DNA of 64,000 nt from Aeromicrobium sp. Sec7.5 (lineage in GTDB: Bacteria; Actinomycetota; Actinomycetes; Propionibacteriales; Nocardioidaceae). Within the stretch, counting starts at the first letter, position 1; every line of letters begins with the position of its first letter. A model generated the notes under the pieces. It had not been told where the DNA came from. It did no database searches and saw only the letters and a list, made by a program, of their open reading frames with translations. This document shows, piece by piece, positions 25,090-32,830 of the stretch. The stretch lies in contig NZ_JBAJIJ010000001.1 in NCBI RefSeq assembly GCF_036867135.1, positions 310,001-374,000 of the forward strand. The letters are read 5' to 3'. Made by a program: the position numbers and the translations under genes.

Positions 25090-25674
25090 ATGAGCGAGAC
25101 CAGCCGACGCCTGCTCGAGGCAGCCACCGCGGCGTTCGCCGCGAAGGGCTTCCACGGCACCACGACCCGTGACATCGCCACGGGAGCGGGCGTCACGCCG
25201 GGTGCGGTCTACGTCCACCACCGGTCCAAGGAAGAGCTGCTCTTCCAGATCTCCCGCCACGGCCACGAGGCGACGCTCGCGCTGCTCACCTCGACGCTCG
25301 AGCAGGCGCCCGACGACCCGGCGGAGCAGCTGCGCGCGCTGATGTTCGAGTTCGCGCGGTGGGAGGCGGTGCACCACACCACGGCGCGCATCGTGAACTA
25401 CGAGCTGCCAGCCCTGAGTCCGGAGCACCTCGCCGAGGTCATGGCCCTGCGGCAGGACCTGCGCCGCTTGGTGCGCGACCTCGTGGAGCGAGGCCAGGCG
25501 GCCGGCGTGTTCACCGTGACCGATGCGGGACTGGCGGTCGTCACCCTGATCTCGTTGTGCATCGACATCGCCCGCTGGTTCAGCGACGAGGGCGAGTGGA
25601 GTGCTGAGCAGGTGGCCGCCGGGGTCAGCGAGGCGGGCCTGCGACTCGTCGGTGCCGAGCCGCCCGCGCGTTGA
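25090..25674 (+). CDS. TetR family transcriptional regulator
   Basis: A 194-residue TetR-type repressor. The helix-turn-helix is TTRDIATGAGVTPGAVYVHH (about residues 28-47), followed by a C-terminal ligand-binding helical domain. GAGGAGGACC precedes the ATG. It lies about 80 bp upstream of an 18-bp perfect palindrome in front of the degenerate ACAD gene, which is the most plausible target. Its own upstream region shows no copy of that palindrome. Confidence 0.92.
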   Translation: MSETSRRLLEAATAAFAAKGFHGTTTRDIATGAGVTPGAVYVHHRSKEELLFQISRHGHEATLALLTSTLEQAPDDPAEQLRALMFEFARWEAVHHTTARIVNYELPALSPEHLAEVMALRQDLRRLVRDLVERGQAAGVFTVTDAGLAVVTLISLCIDIARWFSDEGEWSAEQVAAGVSEAGLRLVGAEPPAR

Positions 25675-25680
25675 CGCCCC

Positions 25681-25728
25681 GATGCTTGACCGAAGGGGTG
25701 CTCGACCGAAGGGGTGCTTGACGGAGGG
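25681..25728. repeat. 16-bp tandem repeat, three copies
   Basis: GATGCTTGACCGAAGG (25681-25696), GGTGCTCGACCGAAGG (25697-25712) and GGTGCTTGACGGAGGG (25713-25728) are three consecutive diverged copies of one 16-bp unit, with a partial fourth after them. They lie immediately after the TetR stop and before the palindromic operator. They could be a decayed minisatellite. Confidence 0.8.
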
Positions 25729-25751
25729 GGTGCCCGTCGTCGATGCTCAAC

Positions 25752-25769
25752 TAACTAAGCGCTTAGTTA
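25752..25769. promoter_or_regulatory. 18-bp perfect palindrome, likely TetR operator
   Basis: TAACTAAGCGCTTAGTTA is perfectly self-complementary and sits 16 bp before the ATG of the degenerate ACAD11-like gene, next to the TetR gene. Length, symmetry and location are typical of TetR-family operators for acyl-CoA dehydrogenase genes. It is much more AT-rich than its surroundings. Confidence 0.75.
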
Positions 25770-25785
25770 CCACTGGGAGATCGCC

Positions 25786-26559
25786 ATGGACAGCAGGCTC
25801 GACGACGCCCCGCGTCGCATGTTCGACGCCCTTCGCGCGTTCCTCGATCGCGCGGTGCGCCCGGCCGAGGCGACCTATCGCGAGCAGCTGGCGCTCCAGG
25901 ACGACCCGTGGCACTGGACGGCTCCGCCGGTCCTGGCCGAGCTGCAGGACGAGGCGAAGGAGCTGGGACTGTGGAACCTGTTCCTGCCCGGCGACGCGGG
26001 GGCCGGACTGACGCGTGAGGAGCATCAGCCGCTGGCGAGACTGGCGGCGACCAGCCCGATCGGTCCGGTCGCGATCAACGGCGCGGAACCGGACACCGGG
26101 GTCATGACGTTGCTCTCGGCCCGCGGCACACCGGCGCAGAGGCGACGCTGGCTCGAGCCGCTGCTGGACGCCCGCGTGCGGTCGTCGCTCGCGTCGGCGT
26201 CGCGCGGCACGAGCATCGTCCGCGACGGCGACGAGTACGTGGTCACCGGACTTCAGCCCGCGGTGCCCGGTGCCCTGAATCCCGACGTGCGGATCCTCGT
26301 CGTCACGGGTCAGTCGGACCCCGACGCGGCCCCGGGTCGCGGGACGAGCCAGGTCCTCGTGCCGCGCAGCGCCGACGGCGTGACGGTCCACCGCTCGACC
26401 CACGTCGTGGGCGGGCGCCAGGAGGTCCAGCCGGGCGGTCTCGCGGTGCTCGTCCTCGACGAGGTGCGCGTCCCGGTGGTCAACCTCCTCGGGGACGGGG
26501 GCCACGGCAGCGTCGACGCGCCCGTGGGTCTGGACCGGAGCTCTCGCCGGACCGGCTGA
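25786..26559 (+). pseudogene. Truncated, degenerate ACAD11-like acyl-CoA dehydrogenase
   Basis: A 257-residue open frame. Its first about 130 residues clearly match the ACAD11-like protein at 7218-8432: ELGLWNLFLPGDAGAG, GAEPDTGVMTLLSARGTPAQRRRWLEPLLD. The flavin/substrate segment that should read MTEPAVASSDATN is missing, replaced by SLASASRGTSIVRDG. The whole C-terminal helical domain is also absent: the frame breaks off after VNLLGDGGHGS in unrelated residues. Intact relatives have about 400 residues. It is unlikely to be an active dehydrogenase although its operator and start region look intact. It could be a pseudogene or a repurposed fragment. Confidence 0.75.
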
Positions 26560-26561
26560 GG

Positions 26562-27260
26562 TCAGGCTGCGGTGTCCGCGAGGTCGGTCGCGACACCGCC
26601 GACGACCCGGGAGTGGTGCCGCGCGGAGGTCGTGACGGCGGCGTCGTCGGCCCACGCCGGCACGGCGCCACCGGCCAGGAGGCGCTCGACCAGGTCGGCG
26701 TCCTCGTGCACCGGCAGGTCGTGGAATCCCCCAGCCGCGACGTAGGCCGCGGCGTGCACACCGAGGTTGGCCCCGTGGACGTGACCGTGGCCGGTCCCCT
26801 TCCCGGGCGCACGGTGGCGGCGGTAGGTGCGCAGCCATCGCCGATGGCGCGCGGCGTCCGCACGAGGCAGGGCCACCGTCCCGAGGAAGAGCTCGGCCCC
26901 GGACGTCGCGGCGTCGAGCTGGCACAGCAACCAGCGCGGTGGCACGACGCTGTCGGCGTCGGTGCAGGCCAGCCAGGTCACGCGCTCGTCGTCCGCACGG
27001 TCCAGGGCCCAGGCGCACCCGAGGGCGCGGGCGGCTCCCACGTTCCCCTCGGTCGCGACCAGCACGTGCGCGCCGGCCGCGAGCGCGACCTCGGCCGTGC
27101 GGTCGACGCAGGCGTCGGCCACGACGACGACGTCGACCGTGAGGCCGGGCGGGAGGTTGAGGGCGGCGGTCTGGACGGCGTGGACGGCCGCCGCGACGGT
27201 GCGCTCCTCGTCGCGGGCCGGGATCACGACCGCGACGTGCTCGACGGGTGACTCATGCAC
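26562..27260 (-). CDS. Family 2 glycosyltransferase
   Basis: A 232-residue GT-A fold glycosyltransferase. The N-terminal VAVVIPARDEERTVAAAVHA is the usual nucleotide-sugar start, and CTDADSVVPPRW carries the DxD metal motif; HGANLGVHAAAYVAAGGF and VHEDADLVERL supply the acceptor-side ED motif. It has no membrane helices, so it is cytosolic. Translation starts at a GTG overlapping the methyltransferase 3' end by 8 bp. It is the last gene of a four-gene operon with a PIG-L deacetylase and a NodS-like methyltransferase. Donor and acceptor are unknown. Confidence 0.9.
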   Translation of the reverse strand: MHESPVEHVAVVIPARDEERTVAAAVHAVQTAALNLPPGLTVDVVVVADACVDRTAEVALAAGAHVLVATEGNVGAARALGCAWALDRADDERVTWLACTDADSVVPPRWLLCQLDAATSGAELFLGTVALPRADAARHRRWLRTYRRHRAPGKGTGHGHVHGANLGVHAAAYVAAGGFHDLPVHEDADLVERLLAGGAVPAWADDAAVTTSARHHSRVVGGVATDLADTAA

Positions 27261-27810
27261 GACCGAACACCTCCAGCCGGTAGTCGTCCTCGACGTGCTC
27301 CACGACGCGCGCGAGACCCGGGCTGGCGCCGAACTCGGCGTGGGCCGCGTCGCCCGTGCAGGCGGCCTCGTCGAAGGGGTGTCGCCAGTCGACCAGCACG
27401 ACGTGGCCGTCGACGCCGAGGCTCCTGACCACGTGGGCCAGCACCTGGGCCCGGACGTCGGCGGAGAGGAAGTAGAGGACCTCCGAGAGCACCACGAGGT
27501 CGAGCTCGCCGTCCGGCCAGTCCGGCAGCGACGACTGCGCGAAGGTCACGTGGCTCGCGGGCACCGTCGCCCGGGCCGTGACGAGAGGTTCCGCGACGGT
27601 GTCGGTGGCGATCAGCTCGTCGCACCGCGGCGCCAGCAGGGCGGTGAGCAGGCCGATCGAGCAACCCGGTTCGAACGCGCGCCGGTACCGCTCCCGCGGC
27701 AGGCTGGCGACGGTGACGTCGTACTTGCGCTTTTCGTACGGGTTCGTGGCCAGGTGCCAGGGATCGTCGGAGGTGGTGTACATCCGCTCGAAGTAGGCGG
27801 GGTCGGTCAT
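27253..27810 (-). CDS. NodS-like class I SAM-dependent methyltransferase
   Basis: A 185-residue methyltransferase. The start FERMYTTSDDPWHLATNPYE followed by KRKY is characteristic of the NodS branch. The SAM-binding motif I is FEPGCSIGLLTALLAPRC, followed by IATDTV and the motif IV region LDLVVLSEVLYFL. NodS itself N-methylates a deacetylated chitooligosaccharide in Nod-factor synthesis. Here the gene is coupled to a PIG-L deacetylase upstream (ATGA overlap) and a glycosyltransferase downstream, so methylation of a freed amine on a sugar is a reasonable inference. Confidence 0.9.
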   Translation of the reverse strand: MTDPAYFERMYTTSDDPWHLATNPYEKRKYDVTVASLPRERYRRAFEPGCSIGLLTALLAPRCDELIATDTVAEPLVTARATVPASHVTFAQSSLPDWPDGELDLVVLSEVLYFLSADVRAQVLAHVVRSLGVDGHVVLVDWRHPFDEAACTGDAAHAEFGASPGLARVVEHVEDDYRLEVFGRA

Positions 27811-28502
27811 ACGACCACGACCTCGGGCGCCTCGGTGGCGTGACGCAGGAGCGCGTCGTCGACCACGGCGGCGTCGCCCGCATCCACGCCCACGGCCCGG
27901 ACCTGGGTCACGAAGGCGTCGAGCGCCCGGCGCTTCAGGTCGCGGGCAGCCGGGGCCGCCACCAGTCGTCGGGCCGACGGGAGCCACGGCTCGTCCGTGG
28001 GGGTCGTCCAGACCCACGTCCAGATCGGGAATCGCCAGAGCGCGGGTCCGTCGGCGCACAGCTCGCGGGCGACCTCGCCGAGGACGTCGTGGTCGGGGTG
28101 GCCGTCGGACTCGAACGGTGCCAGCACGAGGTCGGCGGCGCGGACCAGCGGCTCGAGCGAGTCCCGCAGGTCGTCGCGCGCCGTCGTCAGCCCTCCGTCG
28201 GGCAGTCCGAGGCGGTGGACCTCGGGATCGGTGAAGCCCAGGCGACTGAGGGCGTCGATCAGCTCGCGCGGTCGCCGCTCGCGCAGCTCCTCGGAGGTCA
28301 CGGACGTGCTCTCGGGGTGCGAGGCCTCCCCGTCGGTGGCGGTGACGAACGCGATCGGGCGGGCGGTCTGGCAGGCGAGCCAGGCGCCGACGGCGAGGAC
28401 CTCGTCGTCGGGGTGCGCCGAGAGCACGAGGACACGCCCGCCCGGGTCGTGGGGGCGCTCGAGCGGCAGGACCGCCAGGGCGTCCCGCCAGGTGTCAGTC
28501 AT
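27807..28502 (-). CDS. PIG-L family N-deacetylase
   Basis: A 231-residue LmbE/PIG-L-type zinc hydrolase. The metal motif LSAHPDDEVLAVG lies near residue 30, and the second His pair is in ESDGHPDHDVLGEVA. Relatives remove acetyl groups from N-acetylglucosamine conjugates (MshB, GlcNAc-PI deacetylase). I set the start at the ATG 28502, overlapping the ACAD-like gene by 8 bp; the longer frame extends into that gene. Second gene of the four-gene operon. It probably exposes the amine that the NodS-like enzyme then methylates. Confidence 0.92.
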   Translation of the reverse strand: MTDTWRDALAVLPLERPHDPGGRVLVLSAHPDDEVLAVGAWLACQTARPIAFVTATDGEASHPESTSVTSEELRERRPRELIDALSRLGFTDPEVHRLGLPDGGLTTARDDLRDSLEPLVRAADLVLAPFESDGHPDHDVLGEVARELCADGPALWRFPIWTWVWTTPTDEPWLPSARRLVAAPAARDLKRRALDAFVTQVRAVGVDAGDAAVVDDALLRHATEAPEVVVV

Positions 28503-29448
28503 GACGGCCCCCCAGGGCCCCGAGTCGCTCGAGATCGCGCTCGGCGTGGTGCTGCCGCACGAAGACCTGCAGGTCGTGGACGTGCTCGGCATGGGCTCCG
28601 TCGAACGCCAGGGGGCCGGGTCCGAGGGCCCGACCGACGTGGCTCACGACGCTCTCCGCGACCTCGGCGGCCTGGGCGCGGAGCGCGTGCGCGAGCCGCT
28701 CGGCGCGATCGACCGACAGCGGCTCCCCGTCGGCGATCGCCGCGGCGGCGTCCATCGCGAGCGTCGAGGTGTCGAGCGCCGCGCGCACGGCGCCCAGGTG
28801 AGCAAGGGCGTGCGGGCCCAGCGTTCCGGCGGCATCCTCCAGGGTCGCGGCGACGCCGCGCGCGCCGCCGAGCCAGCAGGCCGCGATGCCGATCGCGCCG
28901 AGCCAGAAGCCGGTCCGGTCGACGTAGGCGCCCGCGCTGCCGACGGGGCGAGTGGGGACGTCGTCGAACGCGAGCGACGCGGTGTCGGCGCGGCTCATGC
29001 CGGGTCCTGACCAGGCCGGGCCGTCACTGGTGGGCGTGATGCCGCTCGAGGCGAGGTCGACCGCGAACATCCGGCTCCCGTCGTCGGTCCGGGCCGTGAC
29101 GAGGGCGTGCGTCACGAGCGAGGCTCCCGAGCAGAACGCCTTCGTGCCGGTCAGGGTCCAGCTGTCGTCGCGATCCGAGGCCTGCAGCACGGCGAACGGG
29201 GGTTCGGCGGCCCACACGGCCCAGATCTCGTCGGCCCCGGGCGTCGGCCCACCGAGCTCGGCGATGATCGCGACCGCGTCGTGGTGCGGCTCCACGACCT
29301 TGACCAGGGGGAGGTCGTCGGCGGCGATGTCCGCGAGGGCGGTCCACCGGCGCGCCGTGCCTCCGCCGCCGGGCAGCGGCAGCGGATCGGCGACGTGCTG
29401 GCGGACGTCGCTGGACGTCAGCGGCGGACGCGACGGCGAGATCGACAT
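28495..29448 (-). CDS. Acyl-CoA dehydrogenase-like protein leading PIG-L/MT/GT operon
   Basis: A 317-residue protein distantly related to acyl-CoA dehydrogenases. The middle-domain beta segment (SWTLTGTKAFCSGASLVTHA) and a C-terminal helical region (GAYVDRTGFWLGAIGIAACW) are recognisable, but the N-terminal helical domain is much shortened. The usual C-terminal GG-G-[YF] flavin motif is not evident. The first gene of the operon, ATG at 29448, 280 bp from its upstream neighbour. It may oxidise or simply bind a substrate in the pathway. Catalytic competence is doubtful. Confidence 0.8.
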   Translation of the reverse strand: MSISPSRPPLTSSDVRQHVADPLPLPGGGGTARRWTALADIAADDLPLVKVVEPHHDAVAIIAELGGPTPGADEIWAVWAAEPPFAVLQASDRDDSWTLTGTKAFCSGASLVTHALVTARTDDGSRMFAVDLASSGITPTSDGPAWSGPGMSRADTASLAFDDVPTRPVGSAGAYVDRTGFWLGAIGIAACWLGGARGVAATLEDAAGTLGPHALAHLGAVRAALDTSTLAMDAAAAIADGEPLSVDRAERLAHALRAQAAEVAESVVSHVGRALGPGPLAFDGAHAEHVHDLQVFVRQHHAERDLERLGALGGRHD

Positions 29449-29728
29449 GATTCCTCACGGACGACGGAGCGCCCGGCTGCCGGCTGAACCAGGGACCTCC
29501 ACCGTCCCACGGTCCGGCGGGCCCGCAACTGCAACGACGGCGACGACCCAGACGCGGCGTGAGGCCGGATCTCGTGCGATTGGCGGGCCTCCTGGTGCAG
29601 GAGTCCGGATCAGGTCGCGTCATCGTTCATCCGGGGACCCGCCCCGGAGGTGGGCACGCTGTCGACCCACGGCTACGGTGCAGGCGAGCCCTCGAGCGAG
29701 GAGCCGCCCCACCAGCAGGAGGTCCGTC
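29449..29728. other. 280-bp intergenic region, no gene seen
   Basis: This divergent gap separates the minus-strand ACAD-like operon from the plus-strand ABM monooxygenase, so promoters for both should lie here. I found no convincing inverted repeat, hairpin or conserved RNA. The only clear signal is the CAGGAGG ribosome site near 29715 for the monooxygenase. Confidence 0.6.
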
Positions 29729-30031
29729 ATGAGTGAGCAGGTCGAGGTCGTGGCGACGTTCGTCGCCAAGCCCGGGCAGGGCGAGCAGCTTGAGGAGATC
29801 CTCGCCGGTGCCCTCACCTCGGTCCGCGCCGAGGAGGGCTGCCTGCGCTACGACTTCTACCGGGTGCGGCGCGACGACACCGCGTTCGTGATGGTCGAGG
29901 AGTGGGCGTCGAAGGACGCGCTGCGCGCGCACGGCTCGAGCGACGCCTTCCAGGCCCTGTCGCTGCGCCTGGCCGAGGTCGTGGCCGAGGCGCCCGTGAT
30001 CCGGCTGCTCGATCCGGTCGCCCCCGCCTGA
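29729..30031 (+). CDS. Antibiotic biosynthesis monooxygenase (ABM) domain protein
   Basis: A 100-residue dimeric ferredoxin-like (ABM/YgiN-type) protein: EVVATFVAKPGQGEQLEEIL, EEGCLRYDFYRV, and the C-terminal segment beginning VMVEEWASKDALRAH. Family members oxidise quinols or degrade heme without a cofactor, and many are uncharacterised. CAGGAGG precedes the ATG at 29729. It ends 3 bp from the convergent esterase gene. A small single-gene unit whose substrate is unknown. Confidence 0.92.
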   Translation: MSEQVEVVATFVAKPGQGEQLEEILAGALTSVRAEEGCLRYDFYRVRRDDTAFVMVEEWASKDALRAHGSSDAFQALSLRLAEVVAEAPVIRLLDPVAPA

Positions 30032-30034
30032 TCC

Positions 30035-31036
30035 TCAGACGGGCTCGGTGAACGCGGCCCGCGCGGCCGCGAGCAGGGCACGGCGGAAGCGACGCGTCGT
30101 CTCGGCGCCGTCGCCGAACCCGGAGTCGGCGCCGTGGAACATCCCCGGCTCGACGTGCAGCGTGCAGCGCACCCCGGCCGCGGTGAGCCGGCGTGCGTAC
30201 TCCACGTCCTCGTCGTGGAACAGGTCGATGTCGCCGACCCCGATCCAGGCGGGCGGGAGGCCGGAGAGGTCGGCCCGTCGTGCGGCCGCCGCGTACTCCG
30301 GTGCCGCGTCCCGCCCGGCCGGATGCCCGAGGTAGCCGGTCCAGCCGAAGCGGTTCGACCGCGGGTTCCAGACGAGGTGGGGCCGGCGGCTGACGGGTCG
30401 CCGGACGGTGCGGTCGTCGAGCATCGGGTAGACCAGCAGCTGGAACGCGATCGGTGTGCGCCCCTCGTCCAGGGCGCGTTGCGCCAGGGCGGCGGCGAGC
30501 CCACCGCCGGCACTGGCCCCGCCCACCGCGACCCGGGCGGGGTCGACGCCCAGCTGCTCGGCATGGTCGTGCAACCAGTCCAGGGCGGCCACGGCGTCGT
30601 CGAGCGCCGCCGGGAACGGGTCCTCCGGTGCGAGCCGGTACTCGGCCGCGACGACCACGACGCCCAGCCTCGAGGCGAGCCAGCTGCACGTGTGCTGGTC
30701 GTTCTCCGGCCGCCCGGCGACGTAGCCCCCGCCGTGGAACCACAGCAGCGCGCCCGCGGCGGGCGCGCCACCGGCCGGCCGATGCACGAGGACCCGGCCG
30801 TGGTCGAGGTGGATCTCGGTCACCTCGACGCCGGGCTCGACGGTCGAGCCGGGCGTCATGGCCCGGCGCAGCACCGCCAGGTGCAGGCTGCTCCGGACCG
30901 ACAGCGGGAGCGCGAGCGACGGGACCCTGAGGTCGGGCGCGACGTGGGGCAGCACCCGGCGATGGGGGCCGATGCGCAGGAGCAGTCGCGTGGCGAGGGC
31001 GGCCGTGCGTCCGAGGAACCTTCGGGCGGTGCGCAC
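30035..31036 (-). CDS. HSL-type alpha/beta hydrolase (esterase)
   Basis: A 333-residue carboxylesterase of the hormone-sensitive lipase family. The oxyanion motif HGGGYVAG and the nucleophile elbow GGASAGGGLAAAL are present. The acid and base are expected in IGVGDIDLFHDEDVEYA and GMFHGADSGF. The GTG at 31036 gives MRTARRFLGRTAAL; the very long open frame beyond it is antisense to the AidB gene and is excluded. The N-terminal about 60 residues form a cap-like extension. It likely hydrolyses short-chain esters in the cytosol. Confidence 0.88.
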   Translation of the reverse strand: MRTARRFLGRTAALATRLLLRIGPHRRVLPHVAPDLRVPSLALPLSVRSSLHLAVLRRAMTPGSTVEPGVEVTEIHLDHGRVLVHRPAGGAPAAGALLWFHGGGYVAGRPENDQHTCSWLASRLGVVVVAAEYRLAPEDPFPAALDDAVAALDWLHDHAEQLGVDPARVAVGGASAGGGLAAALAQRALDEGRTPIAFQLLVYPMLDDRTVRRPVSRRPHLVWNPRSNRFGWTGYLGHPAGRDAAPEYAAAARRADLSGLPPAWIGVGDIDLFHDEDVEYARRLTAAGVRCTLHVEPGMFHGADSGFGDGAETTRRFRRALLAAARAAFTEPV

Positions 31037-31116
31037 GGGTCCATCGTGGCGCACGTGGCCCGACTCCGTGGCGCTTCCCGCACCGCCGTCTCCGTCCGGG
31101 TGAGGGGCGGTCGATC

Positions 31117-31150
31117 TAACACTCTGGTCACAATCGTCGCCAGCGTGTAA
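31117..31150. promoter_or_regulatory. Imperfect inverted repeat in aidB-like promoter
   Basis: TAACACTCTGG (31117-31127) and CCAGCGTGTAA (31140-31150) form an 11-bp inverted repeat with two mismatches, 42 to 76 bp ahead of the AidB-like start. The TAATACT following the right arm could serve as a -10 element, which would place the repeat over the -35 region. A candidate operator only. Confidence 0.45.
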
Positions 31151-31192
31151 TACTGCGACGAGGGCGGAACCGGTCCGCCGGCAGGAGGCATC

Positions 31193-32830
31193 GTGCGCGC
31201 GACCCACACCGTGACGAACCAGGTCCCACCCCTCGTCGACTTCGACGCGGCCGACCACGCGCCGATCCTCGAGGCGCTGCACCGTGAGGGCGCGGCCCAC
31301 GCGGTCGAGGGCCTCCACGAGGTGGGCCGTCTCGCCGGCAGCGCCGAGGCGCTCGGCTGGGGCGACCTCGCCGAGGCCCATCCGCCGGTGCTCCACACGC
31401 ACGACCGCTACGGCCACCGCATCGACGAGGTCGTGTACGACCCCAGCTACCACCAGCTCATGGACACGGCGGTGTCCCTCGGTCTGGCCGGCTCGGTCTG
31501 GCGCGACCCGCAGCCCATGCCCCACCTGGTGCGGGCGGCGCGGTCCTCGGTCTGGGGCATCACGGACGCCGGGCACGGCTGCCCGATCTCCATGACCTAC
31601 GCCGTGATCCCCGCGCTCCGGGCGAACGCCGAGATCGCGGCACAGTACGAGCCCCTGCTCTGCTCGCTCGAGTACGACCCCTCGCTGGAGGCCCCGCTCG
31701 GCAAGCGCGGGCTCATCGCCGGCATGTCGATGACCGAGAAGCAGGGCGGATCGGACGTGCGGGCCAACCGCACCGAGGCCGTGCCGCAGGCCGACGGCTC
31801 CTACCGGCTGACGGGCCACAAGTGGTTCACGTCGGCGCCGATGTCGGACGTGCTGCTGGTGCTCGCGCAGGCACCCGGTGGCCTCTCGTGCTTCTTCCTG
31901 CCGCGCATCCTGCCCGACGGCACCCGCAACTCCATGGCGATCCAGCGGCTCAAGGACAAGCTCGGCAACCACTCCAACGCCAGCGGTGAGGTCGAGTACG
32001 ACGAGGCCACCGCCTGGCTCGTGGGCGACGAGGGGCGCGGCGTGCCGACCATCATCGAGATGGTCAACATGACCCGCCTCGACTGCACCCTCGGCTCGGC
32101 CACCGGCATGCGGGTGGGCGTGCAGCAGGCCGTGCACCACGCGACGCACCGCTCGGCGTTCGGCGCCGCGCTCGTCGACCAGCCGCTCATGCGCAACGTC
32201 CTGGCCGATCTCGCGGTCGAGTCCGAGGCGTCCACCACGGTCGCCCTCTGGCTCGCGGCCCTGACCGACCGCGCGGCCGCCGGGGTCGAGGGCGCCGACG
32301 CACTGCGCCGGATCAGCCTCGCGGTCAGCAAGTACTACGTCTGCAAGCGCGGCCCGCTGCACGCCGCCGAGGCCCTGGAGTGCCTGGGAGGCAATGGCTA
32401 CGTCGAGGAGTCGCGCATGCCGCGGCTCTACCGCGAGGCTCCGCTGATGTCGGTGTGGGAGGGCTCGGGCAACGTGGCCGCGCTCGACACGTTGCGAGCC
32501 ATGACCCGTCAGCCCGAGACGCTGCAGGCGTTCTTCGACGAGCTCGACGCCGCGGCCGGTGCCGACGCGCTCCTCGACGCCGCGGTCGTGCGACTCAAGG
32601 ACACCTTCACCGACGTGGAGACGATCCAGCACCGCGCCCGCACCGTCGTGGGCGACATGGCGCTGGCGCTGCAGGGCGCGCTGCTCGTCCGCCACGGCCA
32701 CCCGGCCGTGGCCGACGCCTTCACGCGCAGTCGCCTCGGTGGCCAGTGGGGCACCGTCTTCGGCACGCTGCCGACCGGGGTCGACACCGCCGCCATCATC
32801 GAGCGCGCCGCACCCAAGGTCGGCTCGTGA
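31193..32830 (+). CDS. AidB-like acyl-CoA dehydrogenase family protein
   Basis: A 545-residue flavoprotein of the AidB branch, longer than ordinary acyl-CoA dehydrogenases. It shows GAGMSMTEKQGGSDVRANRT-type middle-domain sequence (visible as MTEKQGGSDVRANRT), the LGNHSNASGEVEYD segment, and CLGGNGYVEESRMPRLYREA followed by VWEGSGNV. E. coli AidB is an alkylation-response protein that binds DNA; actinobacterial relatives may be true dehydrogenases. The GTG start is preceded by GCAGGAGG. Its stop overlaps the crotonase start (GTGA), and a PaaX regulator follows, which argues for a catabolic operon. Confidence 0.92.
   Translation: MRATHTVTNQVPPLVDFDAADHAPILEALHREGAAHAVEGLHEVGRLAGSAEALGWGDLAEAHPPVLHTHDRYGHRIDEVVYDPSYHQLMDTAVSLGLAGSVWRDPQPMPHLVRAARSSVWGITDAGHGCPISMTYAVIPALRANAEIAAQYEPLLCSLEYDPSLEAPLGKRGLIAGMSMTEKQGGSDVRANRTEAVPQADGSYRLTGHKWFTSAPMSDVLLVLAQAPGGLSCFFLPRILPDGTRNSMAIQRLKDKLGNHSNASGEVEYDEATAWLVGDEGRGVPTIIEMVNMTRLDCTLGSATGMRVGVQQAVHHATHRSAFGAALVDQPLMRNVLADLAVESEASTTVALWLAALTDRAAAGVEGADALRRISLAVSKYYVCKRGPLHAAEALECLGGNGYVEESRMPRLYREAPLMSVWEGSGNVAALDTLRAMTRQPETLQAFFDELDAAAGADALLDAAVVRLKDTFTDVETIQHRARTVVGDMALALQGALLVRHGHPAVADAFTRSRLGGQWGTVFGTLPTGVDTAAIIERAAPKVGS

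Noticed and set aside
25681..25728. Possible CRISPR-like array
   Set aside because: Units are 16 bp with no spacers between them and no cas gene nearby; it is a plain tandem repeat.
27253..28502. PIG-L deacetylase and methyltransferase as one bifunctional protein
   Set aside because: Fused versions are known, but here the deacetylase stops with TGA inside the ATGA overlap and the methyltransferase starts in another frame.
31037..32701. Upstream extension of the esterase frame to 888 codons
   Set aside because: The extra part is antisense to the AidB-like gene and has no esterase-family sequence; the GTG at 31036 gives a normal length.
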